Shown: one piece after another, positions 16,639 to 24,207 of the stretch
Layout of the letters: each line of letters begins with the position of its first letter
Position numbering within the stretch: position 1 is the stretch's first letter
NCBI RefSeq assembly: GCF_022879575.1
Contig: NZ_CP084260.1
Span: 248,001-312,000 of the forward strand
Direction of reading: 5' to 3'
DNA: 64,000 nucleotides
Origin: Caballeronia sp. SL2Y3
Lineage (GTDB): Bacteria; Pseudomonadota; Gammaproteobacteria; Burkholderiales; Burkholderiaceae
The notes under the pieces: model-generated
The model's database searches: none
The model's input: the letters and a program-made list of their open reading frames with translations, nothing else
Told to the model about the DNA's origin: nothing
Made by a program: the position numbers and the translations under genes

Positions 16639-18234
16639 ATGGCCGTTCATACAGCCGCGCATCATTCGAGCGGGCAGGTCCTCCCGTTTCGCGAGTCCCT
16701 CATGGCGATGCTGGGCATCTCCTTCGTGACGATGCTTGTCGCGCTCGACCAGACGGTCGTCGGCACCGCGCTGCCGACCATCGTCGCGGAGCTTAGGGGC
16801 TTCGACCTCTACGCGTGGGTCGCGACTTCCTATCTCCTGACGTCCGTCATCACGGTGCCGATTTTCGGGCGGCTCGGCGACTACTACGGCCGCAAGCCGT
16901 TCGTGATCGCGTCGATCGTCGTGTTCACGGTTGCTTCCGTGCTGTGCGGGCTCGCCAACAGCATGATGTTCCTCGTGCTCGCTCGCGGCTTGCAGGGCAT
17001 CGGCGGCGGCATGCTGGTCGGGACGGCGTTCGCGTGCATCGCGGATCTCTTTCCCGACAACGTCGTGCGCCTGCGCTGGCAAGTGCTGATGTCGTCGGCG
17101 TTCGGCATTGCAAACGCGGTCGGGCCGTCGCTCGGCGGTTTCCTCACGCAGTACTACGGCTGGCGCTCCGTCTTCTACGTGAATCTCCCGGTCGGCGTGC
17201 TCTCGCTGTTCTTCGTGTGGCGCTTTCTGCCGCATCTTCGGCATGTCGCGCACGAAGGCAAGATGCGGCTCGACTGGCCCGGCGCGGTGCTCATTGCCGT
17301 TGCGCTCGGCGCGCTGCAATTGTTTGTCGAACTGTTGCCCAAGCATGGCGTGAGCCTGGAGACGGCGACGCTGCTCGTGGCGAGCGCCGCCGCGGGCTTC
17401 GCGCTCTGGAAGTGGGAAATGCGCTGCGATTACGCGATCCTTCCCATCGACATGTTCCGCAACCAGAGTCTCGCGGCGCTCTTTACGCTTGCGATTCTCG
17501 GCGGCTTCACGATGTTCTCGCTGCTCTTTTACGCGCCGCTCCTGTTTCAGGGCGGCTTCGGGATGTCGCCGCAGGGCGCGGGCATGATGATTACGCCGCT
17601 CGTGGTGTTCATCACCATCGGCAGCATTCTGAACGGGCGCATCGTCACGCGGCTGTCGAACCCGAACCGCATGCTGTACATCGGCTTCGGATGCCTCGCC
17701 GTGTCGTGCCTCGGCGTGGTCGTCGCGACGCACACGATGCCGCGCGCGCTGCTGCTCGTCTTCATGCTGCTCGGCGGTCTCGGCCTCGGCTTCGTGATGC
17801 CGAACCTGACCGTGTTCGCGCAACAGACGGCCGGCCGCCAGCATCTCGGCATCGCGACTGCGCTGTTGCAATCGCTGCGCATGATCGGCGGGATGATCGG
17901 CACCGCGCTGACCGGCACGCTCGTGAGCCATTTGTACGCGAGCGGCGTGAGCCTCGCGCTGGAGCGGGATCACGCGATGCGTTGGTTCGCCGACCTCTCC
18001 GACCCGCAGATTCTCATCAACCACGAAGGACAGCAGACGCTGCTCGCCCAACTCTCGACGGCAGGCCACAACGGCGCGATGCTGCTCGAAGCGGCGCGCG
18101 AGGCGCTGGTCGCGGCGATCCACATCGGTCTCGCTGTCGCGGCGGTGGTGGCGGTGGTGTCGGTATGGCAATCGCGCCGGGTGCCGCTCGTGCGCTTGAA
18201 ACGCCAGGCTGAACCGGTCATCCTCGCCGAATGA
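16639..18234 (+). CDS. MFS drug exporter, DHA2/EmrB family (14 transmembrane)
   Basis: A 531-residue inner-membrane proton antiporter. The first helix contains the DHA2 mark LDQTVVGTALPTIVAEL. Motif A appears as GRLGDYYGRKPF and motif C-like as GIANAVGPSLGGFL. The length and about 14 hydrophobic segments match EmrB/QacA-type multidrug exporters. ATG 16639 starts the conserved protein; the frame upstream to 16561 runs through the operator and is not plausible. The stop overlaps an ATG of the MarR frame (ATGA), so exporter and repressor are co-transcribed. Substrates unknown. Confidence 0.92.
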   Translation: MAVHTAAHHSSGQVLPFRESLMAMLGISFVTMLVALDQTVVGTALPTIVAELRGFDLYAWVATSYLLTSVITVPIFGRLGDYYGRKPFVIASIVVFTVASVLCGLANSMMFLVLARGLQGIGGGMLVGTAFACIADLFPDNVVRLRWQVLMSSAFGIANAVGPSLGGFLTQYYGWRSVFYVNLPVGVLSLFFVWRFLPHLRHVAHEGKMRLDWPGAVLIAVALGALQLFVELLPKHGVSLETATLLVASAAAGFALWKWEMRCDYAILPIDMFRNQSLAALFTLAILGGFTMFSLLFYAPLLFQGGFGMSPQGAGMMITPLVVFITIGSILNGRIVTRLSNPNRMLYIGFGCLAVSCLGVVVATHTMPRALLLVFMLLGGLGLGFVMPNLTVFAQQTAGRQHLGIATALLQSLRMIGGMIGTALTGTLVSHLYASGVSLALERDHAMRWFADLSDPQILINHEGQQTLLAQLSTAGHNGAMLLEAAREALVAAIHIGLAVAAVVAVVSVWQSRRVPLVRLKRQAEPVILAE

Positions 18235-18254
18235 CGATCAAGGGAAGCACAAGC

Positions 18255-18719
18255 ATGAACGAACAGGATCGGATCGCCGTGGTGCAACAGTTCGGGCGCA
18301 CGTATCGCGCGTTCATGTCGGCGTTCGAGCTGGCGGTCGGCCAGCCGATGCCGCGCTGGCGCATTCTGCTCGCGCTGCACGAGCACGCGGGCGTGCTGTC
18401 GCAGAAGGCGCTGGTTGAGCGGCTGCGCGTCGATCCGGGCGCGCTCACGCGGCAGTTGAAGACGCTGGAATCGCTCGGCTGGATCGTGCGCAGCGTCGAT
18501 GCGCGCGACAATCGCGTGTCGAATGTCGCGTTGACGGCGCAGGGCCGCGCCGCCACGGAAGAGGGCCTGCCGCGCCGCAACGCGTTTCTGCACGACACCA
18601 TGGCCTCGATGCCCGACGACGCGATCGAAGCATTATCCGGCGCGCTCCAGATGCTCGAATCGCGCATTCAGGAAGTGGCCGCGGCGAGCGCGGCGGCCAC
18701 CGCCGACGACAAGGCTTAG
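18255..18719 (+). CDS. MarR family transcriptional regulator
   Basis: A 154-residue winged-helix repressor. The core shows LSQKALVERLRVDPGALTRQ, LKTLESLGWIVRSVDARDNR and VSNVALTAQGRA, the recognition helix and DxRxxR wing of MarR proteins. I chose ATG 18255 because AAGGGAAG lies 8 bases upstream; an ATG at 18231 overlapping the exporter stop is the alternative. It most likely represses its own operon through the palindrome at 16609-16620 and is released by an exporter substrate. Its stop overlaps by 4 bases the stop of the convergent deaminase gene. Confidence 0.9.
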   Translation: MNEQDRIAVVQQFGRTYRAFMSAFELAVGQPMPRWRILLALHEHAGVLSQKALVERLRVDPGALTRQLKTLESLGWIVRSVDARDNRVSNVALTAQGRAATEEGLPRRNAFLHDTMASMPDDAIEALSGALQMLESRIQEVAAASAAATADDKA

Positions 18720-19990
18720 AAGAACGTTTCGATCACTTCGGTCACGCGATACTTCCGGTCGACGACGAGCACTTGCCGCCATTTGTCGAACGTCAGGCAC
18801 GGGTGCGAGATGTCGAACGCGATCATGTCGCCGACCTTCACGTCGTCGCCGGGCTTGATCCGCATGTACGCGTGCTGGTCCATCAGGCCGAAGATCTCCC
18901 AGCCTTCCTCCGGCGACACGTCGCGCGGCGCGTCCGCGCCCGGACGATAGTGCTTCGCCGGCTCCGGCATGCCCGCATCGAACGCGGAATCGCGCTTGCC
19001 GAGCCCGATGATCGCGCGGTCCGGCTCAGGAATCGACTGCACGTAGGCCCACAACTGAAGCGCGGGCTTCAGCCCCTGACCCATGCTCTTGGCGATGGGA
19101 TTGCGCGCGAAAATCTCGTTCTGCGCCTTTTTGTAGATGCCCACGTCGTGCGTCAGATAGCAGCCGGGGCGCAGCACCACTTCGATAGCATCGCTGGTCG
19201 CTTTCGCGAATTCGTCCGCGACGACGTCATACCACGCCGATCCTGCGCCGGACAGAATCGCCGGCTTGCGCGCGATCTTTCCCTCGTCGATCAGCTTGCG
19301 CGTGACATCGACGGCGCTCTTCAGGAATTCGCGCACCTTCGATTCGTCCTGCAACACGCCTTCGTACAACTCCACGCCCGCCAGTTCGATCACCCCCGGC
19401 CAGCGCGCAATCGCGGCGAGCACGGCTTCGCGTTGCGCGTCGTCGCGCACGCCGGTGCGGCCGCCCGGCACGCCCATTTCGATCAGCACGTTCAGCTTCT
19501 TGCGCACGTCCGTGAAAAACGCGCCGAGTTGATCGACGCCATCGGCTGAATCCACGAGGCAGAAGAATTCGAAGCTCGGATCCGTGAGCAACTCGGCGAT
19601 CATGCCCATGTTGCGCTTGCCGACGAGCTGATTCGCCATCAACACGCGATGCACGCCGCCGCGATACGCCGCGCGCACCTGATGCGCGGTCGCCAGCGTG
19701 ATGCCCCACGCGCCCGTATCGAGCTGACGGCGAAAGAGTTGCGGCGCCATCGTGGTCTTACCGTGCGGCGCGAGCTTCACGCCGTATTCCTCGACGAACG
19801 CCTGCATCCACTTCAGGTTGTGCTCGATGCGCTCGGCGTACAGCACGGCGGCGGGCAGGCTCACGTCTTCTTCGAGCAGATTCCATTGCAGACGGCCGGC
19901 TTCCCCCAACGGGATGCTCGTGCCGGGCACCATGCCGAGACCCTTGCCGAACGGGTCGATCGTCGCGCTCTGATAGTTTGTAACTTTCAT
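18716..19990 (-). CDS. D-amino-acid deaminase / D-serine dehydratase-like, PLP fold type III
   Basis: A 424-residue alanine-racemase-fold enzyme of the DSD1/D-threonine-aldolase group. The PLP lysine is Lys78 in LAPHGKTTMAP. A C-terminal HPCLTFDKW holds the His/Cys pair that binds zinc in eukaryotic-type D-serine dehydratase. The expected reaction is elimination of ammonia from a D-hydroxy amino acid to a 2-oxo acid through an enamine/imine. ATG 19990 has GGAG 8 bases upstream; an ATG at 20005 is possible. It is divergent from an rpiR-like gene, D-aminoacylase and RidA. That context supports a role in D-amino-acid use; exact substrate uncertain. Confidence 0.85.
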   Translation of the reverse strand: MKVTNYQSATIDPFGKGLGMVPGTSIPLGEAGRLQWNLLEEDVSLPAAVLYAERIEHNLKWMQAFVEEYGVKLAPHGKTTMAPQLFRRQLDTGAWGITLATAHQVRAAYRGGVHRVLMANQLVGKRNMGMIAELLTDPSFEFFCLVDSADGVDQLGAFFTDVRKKLNVLIEMGVPGGRTGVRDDAQREAVLAAIARWPGVIELAGVELYEGVLQDESKVREFLKSAVDVTRKLIDEGKIARKPAILSGAGSAWYDVVADEFAKATSDAIEVVLRPGCYLTHDVGIYKKAQNEIFARNPIAKSMGQGLKPALQLWAYVQSIPEPDRAIIGLGKRDSAFDAGMPEPAKHYRPGADAPRDVSPEEGWEIFGLMDQHAYMRIKPGDDVKVGDMIAFDISHPCLTFDKWRQVLVVDRKYRVTEVIETFF

Positions 19991-20091
19991 GTGCTGCTGC
20001 TCCATCGTCCGAATAGATGCGTTTGTGTACGCGCTTGAAAGCCTTCACGGTTGACGGCACTATGGTACCCAAAGTAGGATCGGCGTTGAAT

Positions 20092-20106
20092 TGTTATTTA
20101 GTAACA
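20092..20106. promoter_or_regulatory. Inverted repeat between divergent D-amino-acid genes, candidate RpiR operator
   Basis: TGTTA-N5-TAACA, an AT-rich 15-base dyad in a GC-rich setting, lies 24 bases before the rpiR-like start and about 100 bases from the deaminase start. RpiR-family operators such as that of HexR are 15-17 base dyads of similar form. Assignment is inferred. Confidence 0.5.
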
Positions 20107-20130
20107 CGCGCCCCGAGTAAACCCGACACC

Positions 20131-21018
20131 ATGAACGGCCCCGCCGATCCGCAGAGCTCCGATATCGTCGCGCGCATCGCCGAGCGCGCGCCACTGCTGC
20201 GCAGCGCGGAGCGCAAGGTCGCCGCGCTGATTCTCGACGATCTCACGGGCGCGTCGCGGGCGAGCATCGGCGCGCTCGCGGAGCAGGCCGATGTGAGCAT
20301 TGCCACGGTCACGCGCTTCGCAAAAGCCGTCGGTTGCGAAGATGTGCGCGAGCTGAAGCTGCGGCTCGCTCAAGCGGCGGCGGTCGGCCAGCGGTTCCTC
20401 AAGCGCGAGCCCGACGCGTTGCCGGACTCGCTCGCCGCGCGCATCTTCGAGGAAGTGCAGACAACGCTCGCGCAGAATCAGGGCGCGCTGCGCGCCGCGC
20501 CGGTCGCCGAAGCCGCCGATGCCCTCGCCGCCGCGTCGATGATCTACGTGTTCGGCATGGGCGGCGGTTCGACCGCGCTCGCCGACGAGATGCGTTTTCG
20601 GCTGGTTCGCCTCGGGCGGCCCGTCGCGTCTTATCAGGACGGGCTGTTGCAGCGCATGGTCGCGTCGACGTTGTCGAAGGAGCATGTCGTCGTCGCGCTT
20701 TCGGTGACGGGGCAGACGCCCGAGATGGTGGAAAGCTGCCGGCTCGCTCGCGAATACGGCGCGCGCGTCGTCGCGCTGACGGCGCCCGCTTCGCCGCTCG
20801 GCGCGCTCGCGGACTGGCTCATTCCGGTCATCGCCATCGAAACGGACTTCATCTACAAGCCGTCGTCGTCGCGCTACGCGATGATGATGGCGCTCGACCT
20901 GCTTGTCACCGAACTTGCCGTGAAGCAGGCCGACCGCAGCCGCGAACTGCTGCGCCGCATGAAACACGCGCTCGACGCGCATCGCGGCGGCGGCGAGCGC
21001 CAACCTTTGGGAGATTGA
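20131..21018 (+). CDS. MurR/RpiR family transcriptional regulator
   Basis: A 295-residue regulator. The N-terminal helix-turn-helix (about residues 1-80) contains LRSAERKVAALILDDL and the recognition region EQADVSIATVTRFAKAVGCE. A C-terminal SIS (sugar isomerase) domain follows (about 125-260), with YVFGMGGGSTALADE and SVTGQTPEMVE. SIS domains usually bind phosphosugars, but in D-aminoacylase clusters the effector is more likely a D-amino acid or derivative (inference). ATG 20131 was chosen; the open frame upstream runs through the divergent promoter. Its stop is 2 bases before the D-aminoacylase ATG. Confidence 0.9.
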   Translation: MNGPADPQSSDIVARIAERAPLLRSAERKVAALILDDLTGASRASIGALAEQADVSIATVTRFAKAVGCEDVRELKLRLAQAAAVGQRFLKREPDALPDSLAARIFEEVQTTLAQNQGALRAAPVAEAADALAAASMIYVFGMGGGSTALADEMRFRLVRLGRPVASYQDGLLQRMVASTLSKEHVVVALSVTGQTPEMVESCRLAREYGARVVALTAPASPLGALADWLIPVIAIETDFIYKPSSSRYAMMMALDLLVTELAVKQADRSRELLRRMKHALDAHRGGGERQPLGD

Positions 21019-21020
21019 TC

Positions 21021-22499
21021 ATGGAAAAGGGCGACACGCTGATCGTCGGCGCGCGCGTGATCGACGGCACCGGCGCGCCCGCCGTCGAGCGCGATGTCGC
21101 GGTGCGCGACGGCCGCATCGTCGCAATGGAAGCGCCGGGCGGCTTGTCGCACTGGAGCGCAGGCGACGTGTTCGACGCGAAGGGCAAAGTGCTCGCGCCC
21201 GGTTTCATCGACGTTCACACGCATGACGACACGCACGTGATCCGCTCGCCGCAGATGATGCCGAAGATCACGCAGGGCGTGACGACGGTGATCGTCGGCA
21301 ATTGCGGGATCAGCGCGTCGCCGGTCACGCTGAAGGGCGATCCGCCCGATCCGATGAACCTGCTCGGCGACGCCGCCGCGTTCCGCTATCCGACCTTCGC
21401 GGCGTACGTCTATGCAGTGAACGACGCCCATCCGGCTGTGAACGTCGGCGCGCTGATCGGCCATACGGCGCTGCGCAACAACCACATGGACCGGCTCGAC
21501 CGCGCCGCGACCGCCGATGAAATCGCCGGCATGCGCGCGCAGCTCGAAGAGGCGCTGGACAACGGCGCGCTGGGTTTGTCGAGCGGGCTCGCGTATGGAT
21601 CGGCGTTCAACGCGCCGCCCGAGGAAGTCCAGGCGCTGGCCGAGCCGCTCGCGAAAGCGGGCGCGCTCTACACCACGCACATGCGCACCGAGTTCGACGC
21701 CATTCTCGACGCGATGGACGAGGCGTACCGCGTCGGCCGTCATGCGCGCGTGCCGGTGGTGATTTCGCATCTGAAATGCGCGGGGCCGTCGAACTGGGGG
21801 CGCAGCGTCGAAGTGCTTAAGTCGATCGAAACCGTCCGCGAAGGACGGCCGGTCGGTTGCGACTGCTATCCGTATAACCGCAGTTCGTCGACGCTGGACC
21901 TCAAACAAGTGACGGGCGATATCGACATCACGATCACATGGTCGACGCCGCATCCGGAAATGGCGGGCAAGCTGATCCGCGAGGTTGCGGCCGAATGGAA
22001 CGTGAGCCAGCACGAAGCCGCAAAGCGCCTGCAACCGGCGGGCGCCGTGTATCACAACATGTCGGAGGACGACGTGCGGCGCATCCTGTCGCATCCCGCG
22101 ACGATGGTCGGCTCCGATGGCCTGCCGAACGATCCGCTGCCGCATCCGCGCTTGTGGGGTGCGTTTCCGCGCGTGCTCGGCCACTATGCGCGCGACACGG
22201 CGCTGATCGCGCTGGAAGAGGCCGTGCGCAAGATGACGAGTCTCTCGGCGCGGCGTTTCGGGCTCACGGAGCGCGGCGAAGTGAAGGTGGGTTATCACGC
22301 CGATCTCGTGGTGTTCGATCCCGAGCGCGTGCGCGATGCCGCGACGTTCGCGAAGCCCGAGCAGGCGGCCGATGGCATCGACGCGGTCTGGGTGAATGGC
22401 GTTTTGACGTATCGCGAGGCGGCGCTTACCGGCGAGCGCGCGGGACGTTTCGTGGCGCGCGGCGCGGCATCGAAGCTGGATGCGGCCGGCGCGTTTTAA
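21021..22499 (+). CDS. D-aminoacylase (N-acyl-D-amino-acid deacylase)
   Basis: A 492-residue amidohydrolase that removes the acyl group from N-acyl-D-amino acids, giving a carboxylate and a free D-amino acid. Metal ligands are visible as His66 and His68 (FIDVHTHDD), Cys95 (GNCG), later His in TTHMRTEFD and SHLKCAG, and the catalytic Asp in GSDGLPND. These are the marks of the D-aminoacylase subgroup, including the Cys metal ligand. GGGAG precedes the ATG by 7 bases. It is the central gene of the cluster: it would supply free D-amino acids for the divergent deaminase, with RidA dealing with the reactive imine. Confidence 0.93.
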   Translation: MEKGDTLIVGARVIDGTGAPAVERDVAVRDGRIVAMEAPGGLSHWSAGDVFDAKGKVLAPGFIDVHTHDDTHVIRSPQMMPKITQGVTTVIVGNCGISASPVTLKGDPPDPMNLLGDAAAFRYPTFAAYVYAVNDAHPAVNVGALIGHTALRNNHMDRLDRAATADEIAGMRAQLEEALDNGALGLSSGLAYGSAFNAPPEEVQALAEPLAKAGALYTTHMRTEFDAILDAMDEAYRVGRHARVPVVISHLKCAGPSNWGRSVEVLKSIETVREGRPVGCDCYPYNRSSSTLDLKQVTGDIDITITWSTPHPEMAGKLIREVAAEWNVSQHEAAKRLQPAGAVYHNMSEDDVRRILSHPATMVGSDGLPNDPLPHPRLWGAFPRVLGHYARDTALIALEEAVRKMTSLSARRFGLTERGEVKVGYHADLVVFDPERVRDAATFAKPEQAADGIDAVWVNGVLTYREAALTGERAGRFVARGAASKLDAAGAF

Positions 22500-22529
22500 G
22501 ACTTATTGCGTACCAAAAGGAGTGGAAAG

Positions 22530-22919
22530 ATGAAGCGTTATGGCGTGGAAGGCGGCAAGGGACAAGGCGGCGCGCATATGCCGTTCGCACGCGCGGTCGA
22601 GGCCGATGGCTGGCTCTACGTGTCGGGCCAGACGCCGATGCAGGACGGCGAGGTGATCAACGGCGGTATCGTCGAGCAATCGCACAAGGCGATTCAGAAC
22701 GTGATCGCCATTCTTGAAGAAGCGGGCTACGGCACCGAGCATGTGGTGCGCTGCGGCGTGTGGCTGGACGATCCGCGCGACTTTGCTTCGTTCAACAAGG
22801 TGTTCAAGGAGTACTTCGGCGCGAACCCGCCGGCGCGGGCGTGCGTGGTGTCGTCGATGGTGATCGACTGCAAGGTGGAGGTGGATTGCGTGGCTTATAA
22901 GAAGCCGGCGACTCGCTGA
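22530..22919 (+). CDS. RidA family protein (enamine/imine deaminase)
   Basis: A 129-residue YjgF/YER057c/UK114 protein. It has the fold marks FARAVEADGWLYVSGQTP and IQNVIAILEEAGYG, and the key arginine Arg103 in PARACV, which holds the substrate carboxylate in active RidA. RidA proteins hydrolyse the 2-aminoacrylate and imine intermediates made by PLP dehydratases, which fits the nearby D-amino-acid deaminase. AAAAGGAG precedes the ATG. It is probably the last gene of the rpiR-D-aminoacylase-ridA operon. Confidence 0.92.
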   Translation: MKRYGVEGGKGQGGAHMPFARAVEADGWLYVSGQTPMQDGEVINGGIVEQSHKAIQNVIAILEEAGYGTEHVVRCGVWLDDPRDFASFNKVFKEYFGANPPARACVVSSMVIDCKVEVDCVAYKKPATR

Positions 22920-22943
22920 AATCGTACGTAAGACAGTATCGAG

Positions 22944-22973
22944 TGGAGTGACGGCCATAGCGACGTCACTCCA
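22944..22973 (+). other. Hairpin after the RidA gene
   Basis: A perfect 10-base stem TGGAGTGACG / CGTCACTCCA with a 10-base loop lies 25 bases after the RidA stop. There is no T run, so it is not a standard terminator; it may protect the mRNA end or mark the boundary with the low-GC scar. Confidence 0.5.
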
Positions 22974-23005
22974 ATTCGCAGTTGCGTTCCGCGAGAATTG
23001 TTTCT

Positions 23006-23839
23006 CTATATGGCTTGCACGACCGCCTTGACATCGTCCAACGTGATGAGTGGGCCATGCGCGCGAAGAAGTGATCTGCCCGGGAGTTTAATGAGCATGT
23101 CGCCAGCGCCAGTCAGCGATTCCGCGCCGCCTTCATCAAGTATGATCCGGGACTCAGCCTCTTTTTGAACAGTCAACGCGATCCGTGTCGGAATATTGCT
23201 TCGAATTAGACCGGAGAAAGTCTTTGCGTCTGGGCGCTGCGTTGCCAACACCAAGTGAATGCCTGAAGCTCGTGCTTTCTGAGCCAGTCTAATCACCAAC
23301 GGTTCGATCTGCTTGTTCTGTAGGACCAAGTCAGCGAATTCTTCCACAATGACGACGATATACGGGAGTTGGGCCCCCGCGGACCTAGCCGCTCCGATAG
23401 TCGATACACCCAAGGCCTTCAGAGTGGCATAGCGCGCATCCATCTCTGCTACGAGACCTTGGAAGAGCTTCAAGGCCACCGTCGCCTCTGACACAACCTC
23501 ATCACCGAAGAGGAAATCGATGTCCGAGTAAGGTGAAAATTCGACTTGTTTGGGATCGACGAGCGCCAGTTGCACGTCGTCAGACTTGTGACGGAGTAGA
23601 AGTGACAGGATGACGGAATGCAGGCAAACACTCTTTCCCATGCCGGTCGCTCCGCCGAGTAACATATGTGGCGCCGCGCCCAGGTCAATCGAAACGCTCT
23701 CGCCGGTCACGTCAAGTCCCATAAAGACAGATAAGTCCCCAGGACTAGGACTGTTACCACACCAACGCTTCAGATCGGACAAATCAATAGGCGTCCATTG
23801 AGCCCGCGGTCTCGCGATGTCAATCAGAACGCGCTTCAA
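23006..23839 (-). pseudogene. Truncated FtsK/HerA-type ATPase, probably the C-terminal part of DptH
   Basis: The frame holds 277 residues with an intact FtsK/SpoIIIE motor core. Walker A is GGATGMGKSVCLHS (about residues 62-75), then LALVDPKQVEFSPYSDIDFL, Walker B-like IVVIVEEFADLVL, LAQKARASGIHLVLATQRPD and a C-terminal HGPLITLDDVKAVV. The only start is a TTG at 23839 inside the overlapping dndC remnant, and a TAG stop lies two codons upstream, so the native N-terminus is missing. DptH, the large ATPase of Dnd-linked restriction, ends in such a domain; the dndC fragment next door makes that identity likely. GC content is lower than in neighbours. A free-standing FtsK-like protein cannot be excluded. 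Confidence 0.65.
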
Positions 23840-24005
23840 AGGCTAGGTGCGCGACCAACGTCGAGTCCTTGCCTCCCGAAAAGCCGATGATCCAAGGATA
23901 CTTTTGAGCGGGCGACAGGTACTCTGAGCGAACGTCAGCTACCAGACTGTCCCAAAGCGTATCAATGGACAGATGATCGCTTTCTGAATGCAACAACTTG
24001 CTCAT
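23820..24005 (-). pseudogene. dndC: 5' remnant of dndC (DNA phosphorothioation sulfurtransferase subunit)
   Basis: About 61 residues remain from an ATG at 24005 (a GTG at 24011 is also in frame). They end WIIGFSGGKDSTLVAHLAFEA followed by three unrelated residues and a stop. The PP-loop SGGKDST next to a WIIGF strand and an HLAFEA helix is the N-terminal signature of DndC, a PAPS-reductase-like ATP pyrophosphatase normally about 500 residues long. Everything after the first helix is lost: at about 23825-23840 the sequence passes out of frame into the FtsK-like frame. It reads as a deletion product of a dnd/dpt island and cannot work as DndC. Confidence 0.7.
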
Positions 24006-24040
24006 CTTCACCGTTTTTAGCTGTCGCGTAGATCGCCTGG

Positions 24041-24046
24041 ATTATA
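24041..24046 (-). promoter_or_regulatory. Consensus -10 element ahead of the dndC remnant
   Basis: On the reverse strand this reads TATAAT, a perfect -10, about 36 bases upstream of the dndC remnant ATG. No good -35 at 17 bases. If active, the scar is still transcribed. Confidence 0.4.
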
Positions 24047-24081
24047 CGGTTTACTAAATAAGTCGAAGATACGTGAGGCGC

Positions 24082-24126
24082 AAAAAAGCCCGCCACAAAT
24101 CGGAATGATCCGATTCACAGCGGGCC
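24082..24126 (-). terminator. Rho-independent terminator after queF
   Basis: A two-part hairpin: outer AAGCCCGC / GCGGGC(C)TT and a perfect inner stem AATCGG / CCGATT, separated by symmetrical CACA bulges. On the minus strand it is followed by six T. It lies about 80 bases past the queF stop. Confidence 0.85.
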
Positions 24127-24207
24127 TTCTGTACTGGCGTCGTGGTGATGTGAGCGTTACGTGCGAAGTGGTTGCCGGTTCGTATGTTCAACGCGCGCGG
24201 TCCTGCC

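Noticed and set aside
22920..24207. Integrase, transposase or tRNA attachment site at the Dnd scar
   Set aside because: No integrase or transposase frame and no tRNA gene is visible next to it; only the truncated genes and lower GC support past transfer.
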